Assembly: GCF_015477775.1 (NCBI RefSeq)
Contig: NZ_JADLQO010000001.1
Coordinates: 558,001-622,000 of the forward strand
Source: Nocardia abscessus
Lineage (GTDB): Bacteria; Actinomycetota; Actinomycetes; Mycobacteriales; Mycobacteriaceae
Reading direction: 5' to 3'
DNA length: 64,000 nt
Positions within the stretch are counted from its first letter, which is position 1. Each line of letters begins with the position of its first letter. Position numbers and translations under genes: made by a program. The notes under the pieces were generated by a model. That model made no database searches. It saw nothing but the letters and a program-made list of their open reading frames with translations, and was not told the DNA's origin. This document shows, piece after piece, positions 52,620 to 60,760 of the stretch.

Positions 52620-52764
52620 GCTGCGATGGTAGGAGATCTTCCTGTTCGGCGAGGGTTACGCCGGTTCCTACGCAAGTTCGCGGAAACCTACTACTGTCGT
52701 ATGACGTACCCGGCGATTCGGACATGCTGGGAACCAATGACGGACTATTGAAAGGGAATCCCGC

Positions 52765-53340
52765 ATGGGTGTCAGTTTGTCCAAGGGCGGCAATGTCTCG
52801 CTGACCAAGGCGGCGCCTAACCTCACTGCTGTTGCAGTCGGCCTCGGCTGGGACGTCCGGACCACCACCGGCACCGACTTCGACCTCGACGCGAGCGCCA
52901 TCGCGACCGGCGCGGACAAGAAGGTCGTGTCCGACCAGCACTTCGTCTTCTTCAACAACCTGCGTTCCCCCGAGGGCTCGATCGAGCACGCGGGCGACAA
53001 CCGGACCGGCGAGGGTGAGGGCGACGACGAGGTCATCAACGTCGACCTGGCGAACACCCCGCCCACGATCGAGAGCATCTTCTTCCCGGTCTCGATCTAC
53101 GACGCCGACTCCCGGTCGCAGTCCTTCGGGCAGGTCCGCAATGCCTACATCCGCGTCGTGGACCGCAGCAACGGCGAGGAGCTGGCTCGCTACGACCTCA
53201 GCGAGGACGCCTCGACCGAGACCGCCATGGTCTTCGGCGAGCTGTACCGCAACGGCGCGGAGTGGAAGTTCCGCGCGATCGGCCAAGGCTATGCCTCCGG
53301 TCTGTCCGGCATCGCCCGTGACTACGGCGTGAACGTCTGA
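52765..53340 (+). CDS. terD: TerD-family calcium-binding stress protein
   Basis: 191 residues, exact TerD length, start MGVSLSKGGNVSLTK. Conserved acidic Ca-binding pattern: TDFDLDASAIAT, FFNNLRSPEGSIEHAGDNRT then GEGEGDDEVINVDL, and AWKFRAI-like EWKFRAIGQGYASGL at the end. AAAGGGA ribosome binding site. TerD proteins protect against tellurite and other stresses at the inner membrane, probably with TerC. It precedes the TerC gene and is divergent from the metabolite operon. A GC-rich hairpin follows it. Confidence 0.95.
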   Translation: MGVSLSKGGNVSLTKAAPNLTAVAVGLGWDVRTTTGTDFDLDASAIATGADKKVVSDQHFVFFNNLRSPEGSIEHAGDNRTGEGEGDDEVINVDLANTPPTIESIFFPVSIYDADSRSQSFGQVRNAYIRVVDRSNGEELARYDLSEDASTETAMVFGELYRNGAEWKFRAIGQGYASGLSGIARDYGVNV

Positions 53341-53360
53341 AAACACTTCGCTGTTCGCGG

Positions 53361-53380
53361 GGGGCCCGGCGACGGGCCCC
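53361..53380 (+). terminator. hairpin after terD
   Basis: GGGGCCCG-GCGA-CGGGCCCC, a perfect 8-base GC stem with a tetraloop, 21 bases after the terD stop. Transcription may end here or be attenuated before terC. Confidence 0.65.
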
Positions 53381-53500
53381 TCGTCGTGTGGCCCAGGCAT
53401 GCCGGGCGCCCCGGGGGGCAGCGTTGGACAACCGGCGATTCAGCAGCCACGCTGGTAGCAACCGTCGCCGCCTCGTCTTCACTTCATGAAAGGTCCCAGC

Positions 53501-54601
53501 GTGGTCCTGCGCATATTCGGCATGTCCTTCATCGTCACGGTGGTCTCCCTCGTCGTGGCGGTGTTGTACGGCGGACCGACCGCCCTCGCGCTCGCCGCGA
53601 TCCTCGGCATCCTCGAGGTGTCGCTGTCGTTCGACAACGCGGTGATCAACGCCACCGTGCTCGAACGTATGAGCGCGTTCTGGCAGCGGATCTTCCTCAC
53701 CATCGGCGTGTTGATCGCCGTGTTCGGCATGCGGCTGGTCTTCCCGCTCGCCATCGTGTGGATCACAGCCGGACTGAACCCGGTGGAAGCCTTCGACCTG
53801 GCCCTCAACCCGCCGCCCGGCGACGCCCTGACCTTCCCGGACGGCAGCCCGAGCTATGAGAAACTGCTCACCGACGCGCATCCGCAGATCGCGTCGTTCG
53901 GTGGCATGTTCCTGGCGCTGCTGTTCCTCAACTTCATCTTCGAAGAGCGCGACATCACCTGGCTGAGCTGGCTGGAGCGGCCCCTGGCCAAGGCGGGCAA
54001 GCTGGACATGCTCTCGGTGGTGGTCGCGGGCACCGGCCTGATCCTCACCGCGGAGTTCCTCGCCGACGAGGCGCACCGCTCGACCGTCCTGGTGGCCGGC
54101 CTGCTCGGCATGATCACCTACATCGCGGTGGACGGGCTCGGCTCCATGTTCCACACCGAGGAGTACACCGAAGGCGGCCCGTCCGAGCTGGCCAAGGCCA
54201 CCGGTAAGGCGGGCTTCTTCCTGTTCCTCTACCTGGAAGTGCTCGACGCGTCGTTCTCCTTCGACGGCGTGATCGGCGCGTTCGCCATCACCTCCGACCC
54301 GATCATCATCGCGCTGGGCCTCGGCCTGATCGGCGCCATGTTCGTCCGATCGATCACGGTGTACCTGGTGCGCAAGGGCACCCTGGCGGAGTACGTCTAC
54401 CTGGAGCACGGCGCGCACTGGGCGATCGGCGCACTGGCGGCGATCCTGCTCGTCTCGATCGGCGTGCACGTCAACGAACTCATCACCGGCATGATCGGCG
54501 TCGCGTTCATCGGTGCGGCGTTCGTCACCAGCATCCTGCGCAACCGCGGAGCGGACGAAGAGGAACTGGACAGCGAACGGGAACCCACGCCGGTAGGCTG
54601 A
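53501..54601 (+). CDS. terC: TerC-family (DUF475) membrane protein
   Basis: 366 residues from the GTG at 53501, with AAAGG eight bases upstream; an ATG at 53486 is in frame but has no such site. About nine membrane helices. The TerC signature is present twice: VSLSFDNAVINATVL near the N-terminus and LDASFSFDGVIGAFAI in the second half; the Asp residues probably line a metal path. TerC proteins act as metal (Mn/Ca) exporters or stress hubs. Between two TerD-type genes. Confidence 0.9.
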   Translation: MVLRIFGMSFIVTVVSLVVAVLYGGPTALALAAILGILEVSLSFDNAVINATVLERMSAFWQRIFLTIGVLIAVFGMRLVFPLAIVWITAGLNPVEAFDLALNPPPGDALTFPDGSPSYEKLLTDAHPQIASFGGMFLALLFLNFIFEERDITWLSWLERPLAKAGKLDMLSVVVAGTGLILTAEFLADEAHRSTVLVAGLLGMITYIAVDGLGSMFHTEEYTEGGPSELAKATGKAGFFLFLYLEVLDASFSFDGVIGAFAITSDPIIIALGLGLIGAMFVRSITVYLVRKGTLAEYVYLEHGAHWAIGALAAILLVSIGVHVNELITGMIGVAFIGAAFVTSILRNRGADEEELDSEREPTPVG

Positions 54602-54628
54602 TCCACGGCAAGCAGCCGAAGACCTGTT

Positions 54629-54666
54629 GCGGCAGCGGCCCCATCCCGACGGATGGCCGCTGCCGC
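54629..54666 (+). terminator. hairpin after terC
   Basis: GCGGCAGCGGCC (54629-54640) pairs with GGCCGCTGCCGC (54655-54666), and an inner CATCC / GGATG pair tightens the loop. Located 28 bases after the terC stop. Confidence 0.65.
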
Positions 54667-54696
54667 TCTCGTTTCCACAGAGGGGGGATCGCGCCC

Positions 54697-55320
54697 ATGG
54701 CGATCGACGGCAACCCCGGCGGCGTCAACCTGTCCAAGGTGACCCTGTCGAAAGCGACACCGAGCATCAACCTGACCAAGCCGGGTGAGCAGCAGGGCAC
54801 CATGCGGGTCAACCTGAACTGGTCGAGCGGATCCCGGGGATTCTTCCGCCGCTCCAAGCCCGTCGACCTGGACCTCGGCTGCCTCTACGAACTCGCGAAC
54901 GGCGCCAAGGGCGTCGTCCAGTCGATCGGCGGCAATTTCGGCGCCCTGGACGCCGAGCCGTACATCGTGCTGGACGGCGACGATCGCAGCGGTTCGGGCA
55001 CGACCGGCGAGAACATGCACATCAACCTCGCCAGGCCCGAACTGTTCAAGCGCATTCTGATCTTCGCCTTCATCTACGAGGGCGTGCCCAACTGGGCTGC
55101 CGCGGACGGCGTGGTGACGCTGTACCCGACCTCGGGCCCGCAGATCGAGGTCCGCCTCGACTCGCCGGTGGACGGCGCCCGTTCGTGCGCCATCGCGCTG
55201 CTGCAGAACCAGGGGGCCGGCATCACCGTGCACCGGGAAGTGCACTACGTCCACGGCGCCCAGCGCGAACTCGACCAGGCCTACCAGTGGGGCATGCAGT
55301 GGCACAGCGCGCGCAAGTAG
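54697..55320 (+). CDS. TerA/TerD-like tellurium resistance protein
   Basis: 207 residues. The core is TerD-like but diverged: VNLSKVTLSKATPSINLTKP start, MRVNLNWSSGSRGFF strand, VDLDLGCLYELANG with acidic metal-site residues, and LDGDDRSGSGTTGENMHINL. The C-terminus QWGMQWHSARK lacks the usual GQGYASGL end. This pattern fits the TerA/TerF side of the family. It follows terC by 95 bases, after a hairpin, and converges with the DMT transporter gene one base away. Confidence 0.85.
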   Translation: MAIDGNPGGVNLSKVTLSKATPSINLTKPGEQQGTMRVNLNWSSGSRGFFRRSKPVDLDLGCLYELANGAKGVVQSIGGNFGALDAEPYIVLDGDDRSGSGTTGENMHINLARPELFKRILIFAFIYEGVPNWAAADGVVTLYPTSGPQIEVRLDSPVDGARSCAIALLQNQGAGITVHREVHYVHGAQRELDQAYQWGMQWHSARK

Positions 55321-55321
55321 G

Positions 55322-56221
55322 TCAGCGCACCGCGGGTACCGGCTGCGGCGCCGCGACCGCGCGTCGCGCCGGGGCGCCAGCGGCGAACACCAGACCGACC
55401 AGGCCGATACCGAGCCCCGCGACCGTCGGCAACCGCAACGGCTGATCGATCAGCAGCCAGGCCAGCAGCGCCGTCACGGCGGGCGTCGCGAAGAACAGCT
55501 TGCCCACCCTGGTCGCGTCCCACCGCCGCAACATCGCGTTGAGCAGCAGGAACGCGGCCATGGAGTTGACCAGCACCATCCAGGTGAGCGACCCGGCGAA
55601 TCGGCTCACATCCGACACGTATACCTGGCCGGAGAGCAAGGCCAGCGCGCCCGCGATCGGTGCGCTGACCATCACGTGCAGCGCTGTGGAGGCCCGGGGA
55701 TCGACGGCGGGTACGAACCGTTTCTGGTACACGGTGCCCACGCTCAGGCCAAGCAGCCCCACCACGCACAGCAGCAATCCGGTCAGCGAGAAGTGCGATC
55801 GGTCGAAGACCGCCAGCATCACGCCGATTCCGCCGATGCCGAAACCGAACCACTGCCGCACAGTGACGGTTTCGCCGATCAGTCCGGCCAGCAGCGCGAT
55901 GACCACCGGATTCAAGCCCTGGACCAGTGCGATCACCGCGGCGGGCACGTGCTCGGCCATCGCCGTGTAGAAGGCGCCGAACTGGACCGCCTGCATAGCC
56001 AGTCCGGCGACGAGCACATGGCGCAGCTCGCCTCCCCGCGGCCAGGTGACCCGCGCCGCGAGGGCGTAGGCCGTGAGCAGAACTGCTGCGATGGCGAAAC
56101 GGGCGAACAACACCAGTAGCGGCGGCGCGGCACCGACCCCGATCACCCCGGCGATGAACGCACTGCTCCACAACATGACGAAAAGCGGCTGAGCGGCCAC
56201 CATCGCGAATCGACTCTGCAC
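55322..56221 (-). CDS. EamA/DMT-family transporter
   Basis: 299 residues from the GTG at 56221, beside GGGAGG. Ten membrane helices as two EamA repeats, with VIALVQGLNPVVIALLAGL ending the first repeat and FFATPAVTALLAWLLIDQPL the second. Drug/metabolite exporters of this kind move amino acids, nucleobases or toxic metabolites. It is divergent from the CGNR-type regulator with two dyads between, so it is probably that regulator's target. Substrate unknown. Confidence 0.88.
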   Translation of the reverse strand: MQSRFAMVAAQPLFVMLWSSAFIAGVIGVGAAPPLLVLFARFAIAAVLLTAYALAARVTWPRGGELRHVLVAGLAMQAVQFGAFYTAMAEHVPAAVIALVQGLNPVVIALLAGLIGETVTVRQWFGFGIGGIGVMLAVFDRSHFSLTGLLLCVVGLLGLSVGTVYQKRFVPAVDPRASTALHVMVSAPIAGALALLSGQVYVSDVSRFAGSLTWMVLVNSMAAFLLLNAMLRRWDATRVGKLFFATPAVTALLAWLLIDQPLRLPTVAGLGIGLVGLVFAAGAPARRAVAAPQPVPAVR

Positions 56222-56236
56222 GGGACCTCCCAGAAG

Positions 56237-56295
56237 TAACCGCCTCGGGTGGTTATCACGGTGGCATCTACCCAACTAACCTGTCAAGGCAGTTA
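56237..56295. promoter_or_regulatory. two TAAC/GTTA dyads between DMT and CGNR genes
   Basis: TAACC (56237-56241) and GGTTA (56251-56255) form one dyad; TAAC (56277-56280) and GTTA (56292-56295) a second, similar one. They fill the 78-base gap between the divergent starts and would suit one dimeric regulator at each. Confidence 0.45.
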
Positions 56296-56299
56296 CTAT

Positions 56300-56839
56300 G
56301 TGGACGTGTTCACCTTCGTGAGCGGCAACCTCGCCTTGGATTTCGCCGGCACCGTCAAGGCGCGCTCGACCACGTTCGACGACGTCCTCACCACTCCCGC
56401 CGCGCTGGCCGACTGGATCGTCGCCGCACGGCTGCTCGACGATCCCCCGCCCAGCGACGCGGAGACCCTCGCGCGGGCGGTGCGCCTGCGCGAGGCGGCC
56501 TATCGCATGGCGCTCGCCACCGCACAGGCAAGCAACGGCACCGACACCGACCGCCGGACCGTCAACGAGTTCGCCGAGGGCGCACCGCCCTCGGTCTGCC
56601 TGCGCGCCGACGGCACGATCGTCCGTTCCGGCGGCGCGGACGCGGCCTTGGCCGCTGTCGCCCGTTCCGCGATCGAGTTACTGGGCGGCCCGGCGCTGGT
56701 CAAGGAGTGCGGGCGCCCCGCATGCACCCGGCTGTACGTGGACACCTCGCGCGGCGGCTCGCGCCGCTGGTGCGATATGACGCTGTGCGGGAACCGCGCC
56801 AAGAGCGCCGCCTTCCGCGCCCGGCACGGAGGTCTCTAG
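56300..56839 (+). CDS. CGNR zinc-finger / ABATE domain regulator
   Basis: 179 residues from the GTG at 56300, ten bases after AAGG. An N-terminal stress-associated ABATE region (FVSGNLALDFAGTVKARSTT) is followed by the CGNR zinc finger: CGRPACTRLYVDTSRGGSRR and WCDMTLCGNRAKSAAFRAR. The CxxxxC plus WCxxxxCGNR cysteines bind zinc and the segment binds DNA. Divergent from the DMT transporter; its last four bases overlap the end of the converging GT87-like gene. Confidence 0.87.
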   Translation: MDVFTFVSGNLALDFAGTVKARSTTFDDVLTTPAALADWIVAARLLDDPPPSDAETLARAVRLREAAYRMALATAQASNGTDTDRRTVNEFAEGAPPSVCLRADGTIVRSGGADAALAAVARSAIELLGGPALVKECGRPACTRLYVDTSRGGSRRWCDMTLCGNRAKSAAFRARHGGL

Positions 56840-58221
56840 ACCACCGGGACCAGATCGGCGGGGTCGGATCGCCGCACCGGCGGCGACGCCGAGCGATACC
56901 CGCGCGGCAACGCCCACAGGAACACGAAGAACAGCACGATCAGCAGGGTCGCGCGCCCCCACACCCCGAACAGGACGATGTTCTCCATCAGCTCGACCGA
57001 GTTACCCGACCCCATCGAGTAGAAGTAGCGGAACACGCCGACCCCGATGGCCGCGTCGGCGACGAGATAGCTGCCGATCAGCCACCAGGGCACCTCCAGC
57101 AGCACCAGGAACGGCACCAGCCAGAGGGTGTACTGCGGCGAATGCACCTTGTGGAACAAGAGGAATCCACACAGCATCGCACCGCTCACACCTACCCACG
57201 GGAAGGCGCCGGTCGTCAGGTAGCGCCGCCAGCCGAGCCACATGGCCAGCGCGAACGCCACGAGCACGAGCACGGGCGAGGCGATCGAGACCAACTGCTG
57301 GAACGCCGCCTCACTGTGCGCATCCGGACCGAACATCGGCCGAATTCCCCAGTACCAGACGGAATTCGTGGTGATGTCGGCCTGCCGCAATTGCTGGAAG
57401 GTGATCGACGCGCGCCAGCCCTCGTACCCCAGCAGAGCGAACGGCAGGTTCACCGCGACGACGGTGCCGATCGCCGCGGCCGCGGTGAGCAGAGCGCCGC
57501 GCACGTCCAGTGCCCGATCCTCGGGATCACGCTCGACGCCTCCGGTCAGCACATACGCCAGCAACGGCAGCACGAAGATGCCCGGGTACAGCTTCAGACA
57601 GAACCCGAGACCGAGCAGCACCGCGGCCACGATCCCTCTGGTGCGCACGGAGTAGCGAGTGAGCGCCGCCATCACGTAAACGGCGGCGACCGCGGTGCAC
57701 ACCACCGGGAGCTCCCAGTTGTGGAAGGCGTAGAGCACCAGCGGAGTTCCGGCCGCCCACAGCAGCGCGGCGGGGCCGGCCAGACGAGCGAGCATCCAGG
57801 CGGTCAGCAGCGCGAACGGCGCGAGCAGCAGCGCGGAGTACCGCAGGAAATCGGCGTCGTTGTCCGCCTCGACCGCGCCGAGCCACATCAGCACGCCGGT
57901 GAGCACCGGATACTCCACCGCGCCGCCGACCAGCGCGCCGTCTTCGGTGATACCGCCGCTCACATACGGAAAGACGTGCTCATTGATGTCCCGGCCGAGC
58001 CATAGGAATTGGATGTCCGAATAACAGACGTCCGAATCCTTGATGACATCGAAAACCGTACTGCGGCCGTCCCCGTCGAACGGCTCCCCCGCACAGCGCG
58101 CCTTGTTCGCGTATGCCAGCGCCAAGACCACGGCACAGAGCAACACCACCACCGCGGCCAGCGCCGCGCGGCGTCGCACACGGCCTGCGGGCAGGTCGCG
58201 GGCGGCGAGTCCGGTCGGCAT
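56836..58221 (-). CDS. GT87/DUF2029-like polytopic membrane protein, second copy
   Basis: 461 residues with about ten to eleven membrane helices. It shares distinctive blocks with the 35.3 kb gene: DVCYSDIQFLW, EYPVLTGVLMW, GFCLKLYPG and FHKVHSPQYTLWLVPF. It lacks the soluble N-terminal extension. Likely a GT-C fold mannosyl- or arabinosyltransferase using polyprenyl-phosphate sugars, on the outer face of the membrane. Positioned just upstream of, and divergent from, rpsF. Confidence 0.85.
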   Translation of the reverse strand: MPTGLAARDLPAGRVRRRAALAAVVVLLCAVVLALAYANKARCAGEPFDGDGRSTVFDVIKDSDVCYSDIQFLWLGRDINEHVFPYVSGGITEDGALVGGAVEYPVLTGVLMWLGAVEADNDADFLRYSALLLAPFALLTAWMLARLAGPAALLWAAGTPLVLYAFHNWELPVVCTAVAAVYVMAALTRYSVRTRGIVAAVLLGLGFCLKLYPGIFVLPLLAYVLTGGVERDPEDRALDVRGALLTAAAAIGTVVAVNLPFALLGYEGWRASITFQQLRQADITTNSVWYWGIRPMFGPDAHSEAAFQQLVSIASPVLVLVAFALAMWLGWRRYLTTGAFPWVGVSGAMLCGFLLFHKVHSPQYTLWLVPFLVLLEVPWWLIGSYLVADAAIGVGVFRYFYSMGSGNSVELMENIVLFGVWGRATLLIVLFFVFLWALPRGYRSASPPVRRSDPADLVPVV

Positions 58222-58364
58222 GGATCCACCCTAAGCCGACCGGCCGGGCGATGCCGCCGTTCCCCTCCCTACGAAGGCGAACCCGAGGGCCGAATCTCGT
58301 GCGCGCACGACTGGCCGCCGGGGCGATTTCTCTGCTCAGGTGCCGCTCATGTAGCCTGTTCGGG

Positions 58365-58405
58365 TTGCTGACGCAACGACCCTCCTGCCACGGACCGTCC
58401 GTGGC
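58365..58405 (+). promoter_or_regulatory. hairpins in the rpsF leader
   Basis: GTTGC-TGAC-GCAAC (58365-58378) is followed by a stronger stem GCCACGG-ACCGT-CCGTGGC (58387-58405), ending 15 bases before the AGGAGG ribosome binding site of rpsF. Ribosomal protein S6:S18 autoregulates rpsF in several bacteria through leader structures. Whether this is such a site needs comparison. Confidence 0.4.
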
Positions 58406-58436
58406 CGTTTCCTAGTCCACAGGAGGTGATTGGTCC

Positions 58437-58724
58437 GTGCGTCATTACGAAGTGATGGTCATCCTCGATCCGAGCCTGGACGAGCGCACTGTAGGTCCGT
58501 CGCTGGACAACCTGCTCAGTGTCGTTCGCACCGAGGGCGGCAAGATCGACAAGGTCGATATCTGGGGCCGCCGCCGGCTCGCCTACGAGATCGCCAAGCA
58601 CGCCGAGGGCATCTACGCCGTGGTCGATCTGACCGCCGAGCCCGCCACCGTGAGCGAACTCGACCGCCAGCTCGGTCTCAACGAGTCGGTGCTGCGCACC
58701 AAGGTTCTGCGCCACGACAAGTAG
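58437..58724 (+). CDS. rpsF: 30S ribosomal protein S6
   Basis: 95 residues, normal for actinobacteria, from a GTG with AGGAGGTG eight bases upstream. [16 protein letters not shown] and [20 protein letters not shown] are family hallmarks. It binds S18 and the central domain of 16S rRNA. First of the rpsF-ssb-rpsR-rplI operon. Confidence 0.97.
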   Translation: MRHYEVMVILDPSLDERTVGPSLDNLLSVVRTEGGKIDKVDIWGRRRLAYEIAKHAEGIYAVVDLTAEPATVSELDRQLGLNESVLRTKVLRHDK

Positions 58725-58812
58725 TCCGGCAACCCTCGTTTGCGTCGGAGCCTGTGCCTAGGCTCTAGCGCAACAGCGAGACGCGGACTGCACACCGAGC
58801 AGGAGGAACCAC

Positions 58813-59355
58813 ATGGCAGGCGATACGGTCATCACCGTCATCGGCAATCTGACGGCCGACCCGGAGCTTCGATTCACACCAGCGGGAGCGGCGGTGGCGA
58901 ATTTCACCGTCGCGTCGACGCCTCGTGTATTCGACCGTAATTCGAACGAATGGAAAGACGGCGAAGCGCTGTTCCTGCGCTGCAATATCTGGCGCGAGGC
59001 CGCGGAGAATGTCGCCGAAAGCCTGACCAGAGGTTCCCGTGTCATCGTGAGCGGACGACTCAAGCAGCGCTCCTACGAAACCCGCGAGGGTGAGAAGCGC
59101 ACGGTCGTCGAGCTCGAGGTCGACGAGGTCGGTCCCTCGCTGCGCTACGCCACCGCGAAGGTCAACAAGACCAGTCGCGGTAGCGGTGGCGGCGGCTTCG
59201 GGTCCGGATCCGGATCGGGCAGCGGTGGCAACTACGCCTCCTCCGGTAACAGCGGTGGGCGTTCCGGCGGTGCCGAGGACGACCCTTGGGGCAGTGCGCC
59301 CGCGGCCGGCTCCTTCGGGGGCGGCGGCCGCATGGATGACGAACCGCCGTTCTGA
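58813..59355 (+). CDS. ssb: single-stranded DNA-binding protein
   Basis: 180 residues. OB-fold domain over about residues 1-115 ([55 protein letters not shown]). A Gly/Ser-rich linker follows, ending in the conserved acidic tail DDEPPF that docks repair and replication partners. Located between rpsF and rpsR as in most actinobacteria. Confidence 0.97.
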   Translation: MAGDTVITVIGNLTADPELRFTPAGAAVANFTVASTPRVFDRNSNEWKDGEALFLRCNIWREAAENVAESLTRGSRVIVSGRLKQRSYETREGEKRTVVELEVDEVGPSLRYATAKVNKTSRGSGGGGFGSGSGSGSGGNYASSGNSGGRSGGAEDDPWGSAPAAGSFGGGGRMDDEPPF

Positions 59356-59410
59356 GAACGGCCACAACGGCCCTCGATCAGGGCCATCACTGATTACGGA
59401 GTACAAGACC

Positions 59411-59662
59411 ATGCCTAAAGCGCCCGCGCGCGAAAAGGTGCTCAAGAAGAAGGCCTGCTCGTTCTGCAAGGAGAGCAAGACCGGAACCGTCACGATCGAT
59501 TACAAGGACACGGCGTTGCTGCGCAAGTACGTCAGCGACCGCGGCAAGATCCGCGCCCGCCGCGTCACCGGCAACTGCGTGCAGCACCAGCGCGATGTCG
59601 CGGTTGCCGTCAAGAACTCGCGTGAGGTCGCGCTGCTGCCTTACGTGTCGACGGCTCGCTGA
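59411..59662 (+). CDS. rpsR: 30S ribosomal protein S18, zinc-type
   Basis: 83 residues from the ATG at 59411. It has the CxxC of the zinc-containing form ([10 protein letters not shown]) plus [34 protein letters not shown] is the conserved core. The zinc form corresponds to mycobacterial RpsR1; a zinc-free paralogue, if any, is outside this window. Confidence 0.96.
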   Translation: MPKAPAREKVLKKKACSFCKESKTGTVTIDYKDTALLRKYVSDRGKIRARRVTGNCVQHQRDVAVAVKNSREVALLPYVSTAR

Positions 59663-59679
59663 GAAAGGGAGGCACGCAA

Positions 59680-60132
59680 ATGAAGTTGATTCTGACTGCT
59701 GATGTGGACAACCTCGGTGCCCCCGGCGACACCGTAGAGGTCAAGGACGGCTACGGCCGTAACTACCTGCTGCCGCGCGGCCTGGCGATCGCGGCCAGCC
59801 GTGGCGCGCAGAAGCAGGTCGAGGGCATCCGCCGGGCGCAGGAAGCCCGTCGGGTCCGCGACCTCGACCACGCCAACGAGCTGAAGCAGGCCATCGAGAG
59901 CCTGGATGCGGTCACGCTGTCGGTCAAGACCGCGGGCACCGGCAAGCTGTTCGGCTCTGTGACCCAGTCGGACGTGGCGGCGGCCGTCAAGGCTGCGGGT
60001 GGCCCCGTGGTCGACAAGCGCAGCATCGAGCTGCCGAAGGCGCACATCAAGACGACCGGCAAGCACGCCATCGTGGTGCACCTGCACCCGGATGTGGTGG
60101 CGAAGTTCGACCTCACCGTCGACGCCGCCTGA
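59680..60132 (+). CDS. rplI: 50S ribosomal protein L9
   Basis: 150 residues. N-terminal domain [20 protein letters not shown] with [17 protein letters not shown], a long connecting helix and a C-terminal RNA-binding domain ending [17 protein letters not shown] ribosome binding site. Last gene of the operon; a strong hairpin follows. Confidence 0.97.
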   Translation: MKLILTADVDNLGAPGDTVEVKDGYGRNYLLPRGLAIAASRGAQKQVEGIRRAQEARRVRDLDHANELKQAIESLDAVTLSVKTAGTGKLFGSVTQSDVAAAVKAAGGPVVDKRSIELPKAHIKTTGKHAIVVHLHPDVVAKFDLTVDAA

Positions 60133-60146
60133 TTCGAGCACCGCGT

Positions 60147-60184
60147 CGAGGACCGCTCCCGCCTCCTGTCGGGAGTGGTCCTCG
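60147..60184 (+). terminator. terminator hairpin after rplI
   Basis: CGAGGACCGCTCCCG pairs with CGGGAGTGGTCCTCG with one G-T mismatch, giving a stem of about 15 bases and an 8-base loop, 15 bases after the rplI stop. Confidence 0.8.
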
Positions 60185-60302
60185 GCTGTGCTCTGTTGCC
60201 TCGGGCCGAACTAATTGCCAATTGTTTGCCGAATGACGGAGAGCGTCATTCGGGACAATTCGAGCGTTTCACCGCCCGCAATGGCGCCACATTTCCCAAG
60301 CC

Positions 60303-60311
60303 TGTGGATTA
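60303..60311 (-). promoter_or_regulatory. DnaA-box-like site
   Basis: TGTGGATTA, the reverse complement of TAATCCACA, differs from the TTATCCACA consensus by one base. Confidence 0.4.
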
Positions 60312-60417
60312 CCGGCCAAACCGACCGACCGCAATGTGATTCACGTCATATGCGGCTCACGTGCTGTTAACCCAACACGCCCGGCTGTTCAACTTGGCCG
60401 ACACGCCGGAACTTCAT

Positions 60418-60426
60418 TAATCCACA
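60418..60426 (+). promoter_or_regulatory. DnaA-box-like site
   Basis: TAATCCACA, one base from TTATCCACA; it overlaps a short palindrome TCCAC-AC-GTGGA. Confidence 0.4.
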
Positions 60427-60493
60427 CGTGGAAAACTGCGGAAGCTGCTATCTATCTGCGGCTTTGACCCCGCCGACCTGGGTTTTCCCCAAG

Positions 60494-60502
60494 TTGTACA
60501 CA
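60494..60502 (+). promoter_or_regulatory. DnaA-box-like site in a CCCCAAG repeat
   Basis: TTGTACACA, one base from the actinobacterial consensus TTGTCCACA, preceded by CCCCAAG and followed by G. Confidence 0.5.
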
Positions 60503-60536
60503 GGGGCTGCACACGGTTGGGTGAACTCTCCCCAAG

Positions 60537-60545
60537 TTATCCACA
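60537..60545 (+). promoter_or_regulatory. perfect DnaA box in a CCCCAAG repeat
   Basis: TTATCCACA is the canonical DnaA box. The preceding CCCCAAG is the same as at the box 43 bases upstream. Confidence 0.6.
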
Positions 60546-60760
60546 GCTGTGTGCACAGCACGGTTTGGCGCATCCCCATGGGGTCGCCTAGGTTCGTCGC
60601 AGTGCCGTGCGCGGGCCGCTCCCAACGGTGTGCACGAGCGGGTGCCGCGCTGGTAGCTGAGCCCCTGGCCACCGGTTATGCCGAAGGTGTCGGTACCAGG
60701 GAGTAGAACGAGTCAACAGGGTGGAACCCGGTCGTGGGGTAGAGAGGACGGTCGAGTCTG

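Larger units (their letters stand above)
60133..60760 (+). other. 628-base intergenic region upstream of dnaB
   Basis: No convincing gene on either strand. It holds the rplI terminator (60147-60184), a less GC-rich stretch (about 60190-60560), several DnaA-box-like 9-mers and, between 60560 and 60760, what should be the dnaB promoter and leader. Two near-identical 18-base units with CCCCAAG before the box lie 43 bases apart. Confidence 0.6.
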
